Shown here: positions 9,564 to 17,680 of the stretch, one piece after another | How the letters are laid out: each line of letters opens with the position of its first letter | How positions within the stretch are numbered: the first letter of the stretch is position 1 | Assembly: GCA_963827905.1 (NCBI GenBank) | Contig: CAWHCB010000001.1 | Location: 198,894 to 262,893, forward strand | Length of the DNA stretch: 64,000 nt | Source: JACXTP01 sp963827905 | Lineage (GTDB): Archaea > Thermoplasmatota > Thermoplasmata > Methanomassiliicoccales > UBA472 | Direction: 5' to 3' | The notes under the pieces: model-generated | What the model was told of the DNA's origin: nothing | The model's input: only the letters and a program-made list of their open reading frames with translations | Database searches by the model: none | Made by a program: the position numbers and the translations under genes

Positions 9564-10859
9564 CTAGTCCCCCGCCTCCGGACCGGCCTTGCCAACCGAG
9601 CAGCTCGACTTGGCGGTCCCTTCGATGCGCATGACGCTGGGCACGAAGAAGGCGGCCATGCCCATGACCGCGGTGACCACCCCCGCGAGGATGAACCAGG
9701 GCTGGACCCCCACGACGTCGGCCAACGGACCGGCGAAGGCCAGACCTATCGGCATCATGGACATGGCCAGGCTGGAGATGAGGGCCAGTATCCTCCCCTG
9801 CATGCCAGGCTCGACGCAGCCTTGGATGATGGCGATGATGGCGCCATTGAGCAAGGAGAACATGGCGCCGATGAACAAAGCCAGAACGAGCAGGAGCATC
9901 AGCGCGTCACTGGGGACCAATCCGATCAAGGTCGCCCCGATACCGGCCAGGAAGGTGGCGGCCATCACGGTCACGATGCGACGTTTCGTCCCGCCCCATA
10001 TCCCCAGGACCAGACCACCAGCGATGGCACCACCCCCGAAGCAGGCCTCCACCCAGGCCAGGTCCAGGGCGTCCCCTTGGAAGTATTCGACCACCAGCAA
10101 AGGCATCAAAGTGAATGCGGGGGAGAGCAATAGATTGGCGACGAGGAATATCCCGACGACCTTCAAGGCACCAGACCAGTTGCGCAGTAGCGTCCAGGCG
10201 GCCTTCATCTCCTTGAACACATGTCGCTCCTCCAGGCTGGGCTTGGGCTCAGGGATGCGTATCAGCGCCAGCGGGATGATGGCAAGGAGCGCTGTGAGGA
10301 TATCGATGGAGAGGATGTATTGGATCGGCACGATGGCGAAAAGCGCGGCGGCGATGGGCGGGGCCAGCACCGAGGAGAGCCCAAAGATGGTCTGATTGAG
10401 CCCGGCCACCCGGGCCAAGTTCTTTTCCGGCACGAGCAGGGCGGTGGCGGCCTGACTGGCAGGCCAATGGAAGGCGGCGAGGCAGGAGCGCGCGAACAGG
10501 ACGACGTATATCTGCCATATCTGCACCGCGTCCAAGGCGAAAAGGGCCACCAGCACCAAGGTGGAGAGCGCCATCAGACCGTCCGCCCCGATCATGGTGA
10601 AACGGCGCTTCCATCGGTCCACATAGACGCCGGCGAACGGCGTCAATAGTATCTGCGGCACGATGCCCATGATGGCGGCGATGGCCAGAACGGTGGCCGA
10701 ACCGGTGGTGATGGTGAGGTACCAGATCAGGGCGAACTGCACCAGGGCGCTGCCGATGACCGAGACGGCCTGCCCGCTCCAGATGGCAAGGAACCTGCCG
10801 AGCCATTTCTGTTCCTTCGCTCCCTCATCAGCAGCGGCATCCCCGCCCTTTTCCACCAT
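9564..10859 (-). CDS. Major facilitator superfamily transporter
   Basis: An intact protein of about 431 residues with 12 predicted membrane helices in two halves and the MFS loop-2/3 signature in GVYVDRWKRRF. It resembles the drug and macrolide-efflux branch (MFS_3, MdrA-like). The start ATG at 10859 (MVEKGGD) is preferred over a GTG two codons upstream. A hydrophilic cytoplasmic N-terminus of about 20 residues precedes helix 1 (LAIWSGQAVSVIGSALVQF). Substrate unknown. It is one of the few long genes here without a frameshift. It reads towards hmgA. Confidence 0.88.
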   Translation of the reverse strand: MVEKGGDAAADEGAKEQKWLGRFLAIWSGQAVSVIGSALVQFALIWYLTITTGSATVLAIAAIMGIVPQILLTPFAGVYVDRWKRRFTMIGADGLMALSTLVLVALFALDAVQIWQIYVVLFARSCLAAFHWPASQAATALLVPEKNLARVAGLNQTIFGLSSVLAPPIAAALFAIVPIQYILSIDILTALLAIIPLALIRIPEPKPSLEERHVFKEMKAAWTLLRNWSGALKVVGIFLVANLLLSPAFTLMPLLVVEYFQGDALDLAWVEACFGGGAIAGGLVLGIWGGTKRRIVTVMAATFLAGIGATLIGLVPSDALMLLLVLALFIGAMFSLLNGAIIAIIQGCVEPGMQGRILALISSLAMSMMPIGLAFAGPLADVVGVQPWFILAGVVTAVMGMAAFFVPSVMRIEGTAKSSCSVGKAGPEAGD

Positions 10860-11001
10860 GTGCACTGGCTATGAATGTGCACAGGGTATAAACCACTTGG
10901 TCAGAAGTGGCCATCAGGGACATGACCATGGGTTATGCGGTGAGAAAAGCGCACAAGCCATTAATACCCGCGGCACCGAGGCGGTTGCGAGGTGGTTGAT
11001 C

Positions 11002-11397
11002 GTGACCTATCCGGTAGAGAGGAGCGATGACGAATGGCGCAAGACATTGACGACGGACCAGTACCGCATCCTGAGGAAGAAGGGAACGGAGTTCGCCTTC
11101 CGTAACGCCTACTGGGACAACCACCGCAAAGGGAGCTATGTCTGCGCCGGTTGCGGCAACGAGCTTTTCACCTCGGATAAGAAGTTCGATTCCGGAACGG
11201 GATGGCCCAGCTTTTGGCAGCCGGTCAAGGAGGAGGCAGTGGAGTCGGAGACCGACAGGAGCCACGGCATGGTCCGGACAGAGGTCAGGTGCGCGCGATG
11301 CGGAGGGCATCTCGGACATCTATTCGATGATGGCCCCGCCCCGACCGGAAGGAGATATTGCATGAACTCCGGTTCCCTGCATTTCATCGAGAAATGA
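11002..11397 (+). CDS. msrB: Peptide-methionine (R)-S-oxide reductase MsrB
   Basis: Repairs methionine-R-sulfoxide in proteins. 131 residues with the two zinc CxxC pairs (CAGCGNELF and CARCGGHLGH), the GWPSFW motif and the catalytic Cys in RYCMNSGSLHF. GTG at 11002 is preferred because a GAGGTGG ribosome-binding sequence lies about six bases upstream and the family's YPVERSDDEWRK region begins there; the longer open frame upstream is not coding-like. It probably works with the thioredoxins encoded at 28.5-29.2 kb. Confidence 0.94.
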   Translation: MTYPVERSDDEWRKTLTTDQYRILRKKGTEFAFRNAYWDNHRKGSYVCAGCGNELFTSDKKFDSGTGWPSFWQPVKEEAVESETDRSHGMVRTEVRCARCGGHLGHLFDDGPAPTGRRYCMNSGSLHFIEK

Positions 11398-11590
11398 ACA
11401 TGTGTGCATCATCGCCTGACCGATGAGGTGGGAATGCTTGGCGAAAGTGAAAATCGTGTCATGCTATAGCACGAAAAATAGACCTCTGGTTCCGATTCCT
11501 GCCCCTTCGCGGTATTAAATTAAAATACTTGAATCGTTCTTGCGTCTAGTTCAAGGGTGAATTACAACACCCAGAGGGCGATAACCGAAC

Positions 11591-12013
11591 ATGTATAGTA
11601 TGAGTCCGAATACGGGTAAATTGCTTACTGATGAAGAGACGATCGAACGCTTCAGAACCAGCAAAGAGTGGGGCTTGCTCACCTCCGTGGATCTGCGCCA
11701 ATGCGACCCGGAGAAGATCCGCAGCAAGGAGACCATAGCTCAGTTCTCCATCGACCTTTGCGAGTATATCGATATGAAGAGGTTCGGGGAACCGATCGTC
11801 GTCAGATTCGGGGCCGACCCGCGGGTGCAGGGATATTCCTTGGCCCAATTGATCGAGACCTCCATGATCTCCGGCCATTTCGCCGAAGACACGGACCGCG
11901 CATTCATCGACGTCTTCAGCTGCAAGGAATACCCACCGAAGAAGGTGGCAGAGTACTGTGCAAAGTACTTTGGCGCAAAGGATGTCGAGTACTCGGTCTC
12001 GTTCAGGACCTAA
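11591..12013 (+). CDS. S-adenosylmethionine decarboxylase-like protein
   Basis: A 140-residue protein. Its second half, LIETSMISGHFAEDTDRAFIDVFSC followed by KKVAEYCAKYFGAKDVEYS, follows the prokaryotic AdoMet decarboxylase pattern: a Ser-containing strand, acidic turn, the Cys of the DVF-C motif and a terminal helix-strand. The usual self-cleavage site context (E-S-H) is replaced here by ETSMISGH, so whether it self-processes to a pyruvoyl enzyme is uncertain. It stands alone, followed by a strong hairpin. No other polyamine gene is in the window. It could be a catalytically changed relative. Confidence 0.62.
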   Translation: MYSMSPNTGKLLTDEETIERFRTSKEWGLLTSVDLRQCDPEKIRSKETIAQFSIDLCEYIDMKRFGEPIVVRFGADPRVQGYSLAQLIETSMISGHFAEDTDRAFIDVFSCKEYPPKKVAEYCAKYFGAKDVEYSVSFRT

Positions 12014-12025
12014 CGAAACATTTTT

Positions 12026-12046
12026 GGACCGACCTTTTGTCGGTCC
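12026..12046 (+). terminator. Hairpin terminator after the AdoMetDC-like gene
   Basis: A perfect 8-bp stem (GGACCGAC / GTCGGTCC) with a CTTTT loop, 13 bases after the stop codon and preceded by a T run. Placed as expected for a 3' end signal. Confidence 0.55.
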
Positions 12047-12207
12047 CATAGAAACCTTATTTTATTTCATCTTAGATTCTTTGCCGCCTTTGAATTTTGA
12101 AATTCATCAAACCGCTGGCGGGTCCATTCCCATTGGCTCGAAGGGTCTTTTTAGGCTCGCCAGGATAGAAAGGTTTAAAATGGAATGCGCCATTCGGCAG
12201 AACACAC

Positions 12208-12285
12208 GGGCCCATAGCTTAGCCTGGCTGGAGCGCCCGGCTGATAACCGGGAGGTCAAGAGTCCAAATCTCTTTGGGCCCACCA
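12208..12285 (+). tRNA. tRNA-Ile (anticodon GAT), integration target, CCA encoded
   Basis: Cloverleaf with acceptor GGGCCCA/TGGGCCC, anticodon stem CCCGG/CCGGG with loop CTGATAA (anticodon GAT), T-loop TCCAAAT, and an encoded CCA at 12283-12285. The 3' part, from the T-loop onward, is the left copy of a 35-bp direct repeat, so this gene is the attachment site of the element to its right. Confidence 0.95.
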
Positions 12286-12297
12286 TTTCCATCTGGC
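12263..12297 (+). repeat. attL-type 35-bp direct repeat, left copy inside tRNA-Ile
   Basis: Starts at the T-loop of tRNA-Ile and runs 12 bases past its CCA end (begins TCCAAATC, ends CATCTGGC). It is identical over 35 bases to the copy at 14895-14929. Confidence 0.9.
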
Positions 12298-12326
12298 TTG
12301 ACTTGATATTTGCCCTTTTTGGGATG

Positions 12327-13346
12327 TCAAGCCTTCACCCTCATATCTTCATCTATTTTCTCTAAGGCACTATCCATATCATCGTAATTTATTCCTAGAT
12401 ACTTTATTGTCTGGATTATATTCTCATGGCCCAATAAATGAGCGATTGTTACGATATCTATCTTCTTATGATAAGCCAATCTCCCGAATGTCCTTCGGAG
12501 AGTATGGTTTGAGAAGTCAAAATTAGATCCGTATTTAACCTTTAAATCGCGAGCCACATTTTTCAAAATTTTATCTATGGCTGTCTTTTGATAAGACCCA
12601 ATACGGCCATTTCTCTCATAAATGAGCAGAGAATCGGGAATTATTACATGAGGATTCTTCGTCCTTGCTCTTGTGATTATCTTATCACGTTCATTCATCC
12701 AAGAGTTAACACATTCCTTCACGAAACCTCGTAATGGAATCGTTCTTGGTTTACCACCATTCCGACCTTTACCAAGGACTTCAATTGTTATTTCTTTTAT
12801 ATCCTTCGTTTTAAGTCTGATGATTTCAACCCTTCGCAATCCTATCCCCAGTTCAAGGGCAATAATAATCGACTGAATTCCAGGCTGTAAAGCCCTTTTC
12901 TTCAGTTCTAAGGCCTGATCATCGGTCAACCAATCTGCGTTTATTCTCATGTCATGAGGCCAACCGATCCTCATCCTTTCCACGATGTTATTACCCTTCC
13001 ACTTTAAAAAAATCCCAACAATCGCAATTCGATATCGAATGTATCTCGGGCAACCTTTAAAAAAAACATGACGAAGGTAGTTTATCTCCAGTTCCCCAAT
13101 GGCCTCAGGATTTACATTCAACCCTTTATCATACAGGCCATTAAAGGCTCGGGTTAACTCATAGCGATATGTGCCCAAGGTTCGCTTGCTCCTACCTTCT
13201 TTATTCAATATCTCCAAATATGTGTCGATGTCGTTTTGAAGGAGCCGTATTCCTGTTGGCATTTCAGATGGCTCCTTATCTGGGAGATTTTTCTTTGTAG
13301 ATTTTATTTTATTTCCAAATCTACCCTTTTGGGCTCCCATGCCCAA
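12327..13346 (-). CDS. Tyrosine recombinase / integrase of the tRNA-Ile element
   Basis: A 339-residue XerD-like integrase. The SAM-like DNA-binding domain covers about residues 30-125 and the catalytic domain about 140-330. Catalytic residues visible: Arg in LGIGLRRVEII, Lys in LGKGRNGGKPRT, HTLRRTFGR (HxxR), LLGHENIIQ (His) and the nucleophile Tyr in QTIKYLG. The C-terminus points at the tRNA-side repeat. Codon use is AT-rich, unlike the chromosome. It appears intact, so excision may still be possible. A decayed relative lies just beyond the right repeat. Confidence 0.9.
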   Translation of the reverse strand: MGMGAQKGRFGNKIKSTKKNLPDKEPSEMPTGIRLLQNDIDTYLEILNKEGRSKRTLGTYRYELTRAFNGLYDKGLNVNPEAIGELEINYLRHVFFKGCPRYIRYRIAIVGIFLKWKGNNIVERMRIGWPHDMRINADWLTDDQALELKKRALQPGIQSIIIALELGIGLRRVEIIRLKTKDIKEITIEVLGKGRNGGKPRTIPLRGFVKECVNSWMNERDKIITRARTKNPHVIIPDSLLIYERNGRIGSYQKTAIDKILKNVARDLKVKYGSNFDFSNHTLRRTFGRLAYHKKIDIVTIAHLLGHENIIQTIKYLGINYDDMDSALEKIDEDMRVKA

Positions 13347-13699
13347 CTTTAATAATGGGGTAGGATATCTAAAACCTTGGTCGAGGTAGGATCGGTTAAT
13401 CTTATCAAATTTAAAGATCGGTGCATCCGAAATTGGAAAAATTGATTAAATTATTTTGAATAAAAAATAAAAGACTCGGGTTAACGCGGATATCGATATA
13501 AACACGGTTTAAATTGATTCTGTTGCATTTTTATTGAATGAGACATATCAGACTATATCTAGAAATAAAAATCAATCCTAGTGGTCTCCAGCAGCCTTAT
13601 TATCGATTTTTTAATCTGGCAATCAATTAAGACCTTTTCCTTGAATATGCCAGTCATTCAATTTTGCTTCAGAAAAATGATGCTGGCTTGCCTCGGGAT
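13347..13699. other. AT-rich intergenic DNA of the element
   Basis: No convincing gene on either strand. Long A/T stretches that could hold the integrase promoter (for example around 13440-13480) are present, and TATA-like strings are too frequent to single one out. It ends where the GC-richer hairpin array begins. Confidence 0.5.
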
Positions 13700-13715
13700 C
13701 TGAGCGAGCGAGGGA

Positions 13716-14015
13716 GTAACCCTGCGGGTTACGACCGAGCGAGCATACGCGAGCCCTATGGGCGAGCGTACCCCGTCAGCGTGCCTGTGAGGAACCGTTG
13801 GTTCCTGTTTAGGCACGCTTACTGGGATCATAGGATTCCGTTAGGTAAATATCGGCGTGCCTGTTTTGAACCGTAGGTTCACGTTAGGCACGCTTACGGT
13901 ACCGATAGGGCTCTCTATTACGTTATTAGGCACCCTATCTAGCCTACCTATATAGCGAGCATATATATGCTCGAATTTGTCGAAAATAATAAATATCTCG
14001 AATCGACAATTGTCG
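13716..14015. repeat. Array of nested hairpins and palindromes inside the element
   Basis: Successive inverted repeats: GTAACCC-TGC-GGGTTAC (13716-13732) flanked by GAGCGAGC on both sides; TACGC-GA-GCCC-TAT-GGGC-GA-GCGTA (13746-13770); two sister structures with identical outer stems GCGTGCCT/AGGCACGC at 13779-13818 and 13855-13893, whose inner stems differ by a compensatory change (GGAACC/GGTTCC versus TGAACC/GGTTCA); a looser one between them (TTAC...GTAA around GGGATC/GATTCC); then palindromes CGGTACCG (13897), CGAGCATATATATGCTCG (13956-13973) and CGACAATTGTCG (14004-14015) among several TCGAA copies. It could be an origin, a partition or regulator site, or a structured RNA. Confidence 0.7.
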
Positions 14016-14158
14016 AATGAATTATCAAAAAAGAAAAACGGTGCAAACCACTCGCCCCTTGTTTTTGATCGGTAGGTTGCTTCTAAAAAAATTGGTTTTA
14101 AGATCTCCACGTCCGTCTTAAACGAGCTGTGTTGGATAAGAGGGTGCCGAGGTTCTAG

Positions 14159-14671
14159 TCAATTATTGTTTTTCACCCTTTTCTTGAAAGCCCTCCCCCA
14201 CTCATCCGTTTTAGCAGATGGCAAATACTTACCGGTAATCCGATGGTACTCGGATGCCACTATGATGGCTATGTAATAATTGGTCGAATAAATGGGACCA
14301 TTTATCGGAATGATTGTGCCCGATCCTGCCTTTTCTTTAGCCGCGTCTGTTTCCTCAGAATTCGCCCAATAGCCTAGGATATCAGACCATGCCAATTTAA
14401 TCTCCTTTGATGAGCTCATGTGGAGAATTAGACCGTCATCCGAAATTTCAACGATATTTGGTCGGGTATAATACTGTCTATACCACATGGCAAATACCAA
14501 AAAGAAAGAACCTATATTCATTATTATAAAAACTGCCCATCCATCCACCGGACCCTTTTTGAAAATTATACAAAATATTCCAAATATTAATAAAATAATA
14601 AAAATAATTTTAAAAACAGTTACAATAACCAGATTCGGTGGATTTTCATATTTCCTGGTATCCTCCACCAA
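14159..14671 (-). CDS. Two-helix membrane protein with PH-like domain, element cargo
   Basis: A 170-residue protein with two membrane helices (about residues 14-36 and 46-65) followed by a soluble segment (NIVEISDDGLILHMSSSKEIKLAWSDILGY) that resembles bacterial PH-like domains, and a basic tail (FKKRVKNNN). AT-rich codon use matches the integrase. The start is uncertain (TTG at 14671 or the next-codon GTG). It is the only non-integrase gene of the element. A role in host interaction or exclusion is conceivable but unsupported. Confidence 0.55.
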   Translation of the reverse strand: MVEDTRKYENPPNLVIVTVFKIIFIILLIFGIFCIIFKKGPVDGWAVFIIMNIGSFFLVFAMWYRQYYTRPNIVEISDDGLILHMSSSKEIKLAWSDILGYWANSEETDAAKEKAGSGTIIPINGPIYSTNYYIAIIVASEYHRITGKYLPSAKTDEWGRAFKKRVKNNN

Positions 14672-14894
14672 ACTTGCCCCCGCCCCATATCCCCATTTGG
14701 GCTTTTAATAATTCTTCGAAGAGAGAAGCTTTGGAGAAGGGAGCTCCTAGGATAAATGCCCCGATTATCATGCTTTAAAAAATGAAAAATGAAAGGGTTT
14801 GTAGTTATTGGTTTTCCTTCAAATTTGACACACACACATCTGAAAAAATTGAAAGGTCAGGGCAAAAATTGATCGATCCAGTTGATAATGTGAT

Positions 14895-14929
14895 TCCAAA
14901 TCTCTTTGGGCCCACCATTTCCATCTGGC
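14895..14929 (+). repeat. attR-type 35-bp direct repeat, right copy
   Basis: Identical over 35 bases to 12263-12297, including the tRNA-Ile T-loop to CCA segment. The upstream tRNA half is absent, as expected for the distal att site after integration. It is followed 23 bp later by the end of a second, decayed integrase, which mirrors the left end. Confidence 0.9.
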
Positions 14930-14951
14930 ACACCATCATTGTTTGCCCGAT

Positions 14952-15452
14952 TTATCTGGCAAACTGCACAACCGCTTTCTCGATGAAGGCGTTATATTCC
15001 TTCATGGGGTCGATCTGATCTTCTTGGTTCAGTCCCAGATATTCCATCGTTTGTATTATTGATTCATGTCCTAGCATCTTGCTGATGATGGCTATATCGA
15101 CCTTTAACATCCACATCCTGCGCCCGAACGTCCTGCGGAACGTATAGTTCGAGAAGTCGTATTTTCTCCCGTAGCATGTTTCCATCCTCGTCTTGAGAGT
15201 CTTCATGACCTTATCGATTCCAGAGTCCCCGTATGGCCTAAGATTTCCCTCCATTCGTGGATCAGGAGCTCATCGAGTCAGGACCCACTTCCTCTGTTTA
15301 GAAAAGTCCGTGACGGTCTGCTCACGTTGATACTGATATTCCTTCAATATCTGCGCGACAGTTTGGTTCAGGACCACCGTCCTCCATTTACCACCATTAC
15401 GGCCCTTTCCTCTCACAGAAATCTCTTGTCCATGAACGTCCTTAGCAAGGAG
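14952..15452 (-). pseudogene. Decayed second integrase (catalytic domain only)
   Basis: Three frame fragments align in order to the catalytic domain of the intact integrase: LLAKDVHGQEISVRGKGRNG; a middle piece ELLIHEWR; and YGRKYDFSNYTFRRTFGRRM with MLGHESIIQTMEYLG. The N-terminal domain is missing and at least two frame breaks occur, one close to a TGA near 15270. Higher GC than the intact copy suggests longer residence in this genome. Its place directly beyond the right att copy indicates an earlier insertion at the same tRNA site. Confidence 0.8.
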
Positions 15453-15547
15453 CCCACACCCTCGGCATCTTCGGCAACCGCGAGCGGTACGCCCTTGACC
15501 TGGCGGTTGAAGGCGTTACACGCGGGGCTGGACCAACGATTTCCAAT

Positions 15548-17188
15548 TCACTTCTGCGGACCTTCTTTCGGCGGATTGAATAGGGCTTTGTCTTCCCCAA
15601 CCTCCTCATCAATAAGCGCATTGAGTTTTTGGTTCATGGCCGCTAACAATTCTTCACTGTATTTGGGATTGGCCGGGTTGGCCAGATTGTCCATTTCCTC
15701 AGGATCCAGTAACAGATCGTAGAGGGCGACATCGTTGTCGGCCAGAAGCTGCTGGACCGATGCGGGCATGTTGTAGTTGCCCAGCCCGAAGTAGCGGACC
15801 AGCTTGTAGCGACCATCGAACACGCCGCGGAACAGTTCGCGCTTTTCAGGATCCGGCATACCGATCTCGTTGATGAGATCTTTGAACGCCTCCCTACCGC
15901 GGTGAAACTCCTTCCCGGCCTGGGCGGCGGCGTAATCAAACACCCTGGGCGCGTTGCGGCTGAACCATTCCGCATCGATGGTGGCGATCATGTCGTAAGT
16001 CATCAGGCAGCCCAGGCCGGGCTTCTCGCTGCTGCCGCGGGGCCCGACAGTAGCGGGATCGCGCACCACGTTTGAGAGGTCATGGCCTTTCAGGAGTGGA
16101 TAGCGCTTCCGCCGCTCGTTCTCCGACAGGCCGGCAAACGCCAGGATCGTGGGTACCAGATCGAGATGCGATCCCACCGCATCCGTCCGGTTTCCGCCGG
16201 GGTGGCGCGGATCGGCAATCACCAGCGGCACGTTGACGGTCTCCTGAAACGCCACGCTGCCCTTCTGGCGCAGGTGATGGGCACCGCCCTGCTCGCCGTG
16301 ATCCGCCGTAAAGATGACAATCGTGTTGTCGGCCTGGCCGCTCGCATCCAGCGCATCCAGCACCGCCCCGATGTGACGGTCCACGTCGAGAAGGCAGTTG
16401 AGGTAGTAATTGACATGGTTGTGCCACATGTCCCGGCGTTCCTCCGGAATCTGGCCATAGTACACGTCACACAGGCGCTTGTAACTGCGGACGGCGGGCG
16501 GCTGCCCCTCCAGGTCGTCAAAGAATGAGGCCGGCAGACTGGTCATCCATTTCTGGCGGTACAGCGGCGTATCCGGCGCGCTGAAGATCGGGAACATGCT
16601 TTTAGCCTGGACCGTTCCTTCCCCGTCGGTATCAAAATACATCACATCGTGAGGGTTAACGAAGTTCACGCTCATGAACCAGGGTTTGGCGGCGGCGACT
16701 TGAGAGGCGCGCTTTTCCAGCCAGTCCACGGCTTCGGCCGCAATCAACGGATCCTTCTTGATTCCATCCATAGGCCCGCCCTGCGCATCGCCCCATTCCT
16801 GATACTCTGAAAAACCGTAGGGTTCCATCGCCGCACGGGAGCCCTTGGCGGGGATCTCCGAGAGGTGCCACTTGCCCTTATAGACGGTGTGATAGCCCAG
16901 ATCGCGGAGCATATGGCCGATGGTGGGCAAGGTTTTCGGATCGGCCTCCATGTCGTCGATCCAGGCGAAATTGGTGTTGTCGAACATGCGGGTGTGCGGC
17001 GTATGCCGGCCCGTCAGCATCACCGATCGAGAAGGGGTGCACACGGTGGTGGTGCAATGGTGATGGTTGAACGTGACCCCGCGGGCGCGAATGCGGTCCC
17101 GGGCGTGCAAAGCAAATTCCGCCGGCATGGGCTGGTGGGCATATTCCTGATCGGTCACGATCATCAGGATGTTGGGTTTCTTGTTCAT
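15548..17188 (-). CDS. Sulfatase (arylsulfatase family), probable horizontal acquisition
   Basis: A 546-residue, apparently complete sulfatase without a signal peptide. It has an early metal-site strand NILMIVTDQE, the formylglycine signature CTPSRSVMLTGR (Cys50), GKWHLSE, NPHDVMYFD and TADHGEQGGAHH. A sulfatase-maturing enzyme would be needed and none is in the window. The start follows a strong AAGGAGGGAAATC ribosome-binding sequence, bacterial in style. It sits in an accessory zone next to integrase remnants. A copy of its 3' end is repeated upstream at 17229-17333. The closest relatives are probably bacterial; that is inference. Substrate: a sulfated glycan or ester, unknown. Confidence 0.88.
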   Translation of the reverse strand: MNKKPNILMIVTDQEYAHQPMPAEFALHARDRIRARGVTFNHHHCTTTVCTPSRSVMLTGRHTPHTRMFDNTNFAWIDDMEADPKTLPTIGHMLRDLGYHTVYKGKWHLSEIPAKGSRAAMEPYGFSEYQEWGDAQGGPMDGIKKDPLIAAEAVDWLEKRASQVAAAKPWFMSVNFVNPHDVMYFDTDGEGTVQAKSMFPIFSAPDTPLYRQKWMTSLPASFFDDLEGQPPAVRSYKRLCDVYYGQIPEERRDMWHNHVNYYLNCLLDVDRHIGAVLDALDASGQADNTIVIFTADHGEQGGAHHLRQKGSVAFQETVNVPLVIADPRHPGGNRTDAVGSHLDLVPTILAFAGLSENERRKRYPLLKGHDLSNVVRDPATVGPRGSSEKPGLGCLMTYDMIATIDAEWFSRNAPRVFDYAAAQAGKEFHRGREAFKDLINEIGMPDPEKRELFRGVFDGRYKLVRYFGLGNYNMPASVQQLLADNDVALYDLLLDPEEMDNLANPANPKYSEELLAAMNQKLNALIDEEVGEDKALFNPPKEGPQK

Positions 17189-17212
17189 GATTTCCCTCCT
17201 TAGTTACTTTTG

Positions 17213-17404
17213 TTAATCCTTCTTAGGCGGAGTGAATGGGGCTTTGTCTTCCCCAACCTCCTCATCAATCAGCGCATTGAGTTTTTGGTTCATGGCCGCT
17301 AACAATTCTTCACTGTATTTGGGATTGGCCGGGGCAATCAATGAGATACTTTGTGCACCGCCAAGATTCCTTTGCGCCAACTTCCGCCATTTCAACTGTG
17401 TCAA
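17213..17404 (-). pseudogene. Sulfatase paralog remnant (C-terminal 40 residues fused to other sequence)
   Basis: A 63-residue open frame. Its last about 40 residues (NPKYSEELLAAMNQKLNALI and on) are nearly identical to the end of the intact sulfatase just downstream, while the first 24 are unrelated. This looks like a second sulfatase gene whose body was deleted, or a local duplication of the 3' end. It reads in the same direction, 24 bp upstream of the intact gene. Confidence 0.7.
17229..17333 (-). repeat. Duplicated sulfatase 3' end (partner copy at 15573-15677)
   Basis: About 105 bp nearly identical between the two places, differing at only a few bases. The same strand orientation makes it a direct repeat flanking the whole sulfatase gene, a possible substrate for recombination and loss of the gene. 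Confidence 0.85.
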
Positions 17405-17422
17405 TCGAACTCTCTTCCCATG

Positions 17423-17560
17423 TTAATCGCCGACGCGAGATTTCAGCGTTTCGGTGTTGGGCCAACCGTGTGGCTCCGCTTGCGGTTTTCCGGAGCCTTC
17501 GCGCCGTGTCGCGTGCTCCCTCGACGCCTGCATTCCTGACATTCCGTTCTTCGTACCCAT
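17423..17560 (-). CDS. 45-residue ORF in the sulfatase cluster, unrecognised
   Basis: Starts MGTKNGMSGMQ after an AAGGAGAG ribosome-binding sequence nine bases upstream and ends ...LKSRVGD. It is basic and polar, with no domain I recognise. It follows the small membrane ORF at 17576-17680 by 15 bases, so the two would be co-transcribed with the sulfatase remnant. It could be a fragment of a larger foreign gene. Supported only by the ribosome-binding site and the context. Confidence 0.35.
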   Translation of the reverse strand: MGTKNGMSGMQASREHATRREGSGKPQAEPHGWPNTETLKSRVGD

Positions 17561-17575
17561 GATTTCTCTCCTTCC

Positions 17576-17680
17576 TTACGGCCTGTTACTCTTGTTCTCC
17601 TTCCGGAGATGCTCCAGAAGGACCAGACCGGTGAGCAGAGCGAGGATCAGGAAGACGACGATGGCGGGTCGTGCCTGCAT
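17576..17680 (-). CDS. 34-residue single-helix membrane peptide, unrecognised
   Basis: The sequence is MQARPAIVVFLILALLTGLV then a basic end (EHLRKENKSNRP): one hydrophobic helix followed by positive charge. It heads the row of short frames leading to the sulfatase. It may be a real small membrane protein or the start of a deleted gene. No convincing ribosome-binding site is seen. Confidence 0.35.
   Translation of the reverse strand: MQARPAIVVFLILALLTGLVLLEHLRKENKSNRP

Larger units (their letters stand above)
12263..14894. mobile_element. Integrated element in tRNA-Ile, 2.6 kb, bounded by direct repeats
   Basis: About 2,632 bp between the two copies of a perfect 35-bp repeat. Contents: a tyrosine integrase reading towards the tRNA, about 800 bp of AT-rich DNA with a hairpin array, and one small membrane protein. 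The base composition is much more AT-rich than the flanking genes. The integrase lies next to the left repeat with its 3' end 30 bp away. No replication protein is visible, so it may be a satellite, a cut-down plasmid or virus, or a remnant that depends on a helper. Confidence 0.85.

Noticed and set aside
13716..14015. CRISPR array
   Set aside because: The repeats are hairpins of different sequence and spacing, without regular spacers; no cas gene nearby.
14782..15018. 78-codon plus-strand frame across the right att repeat
   Set aside because: It reads through the tRNA-derived repeat and the integrase relic; no domain or ribosome-binding site.
15327..15722. 131-codon plus-strand frame at the sulfatase 3' end
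   Set aside because: It spans the integrase relic and the antisense of the sulfatase end; composed of two unrelated antisense pieces.
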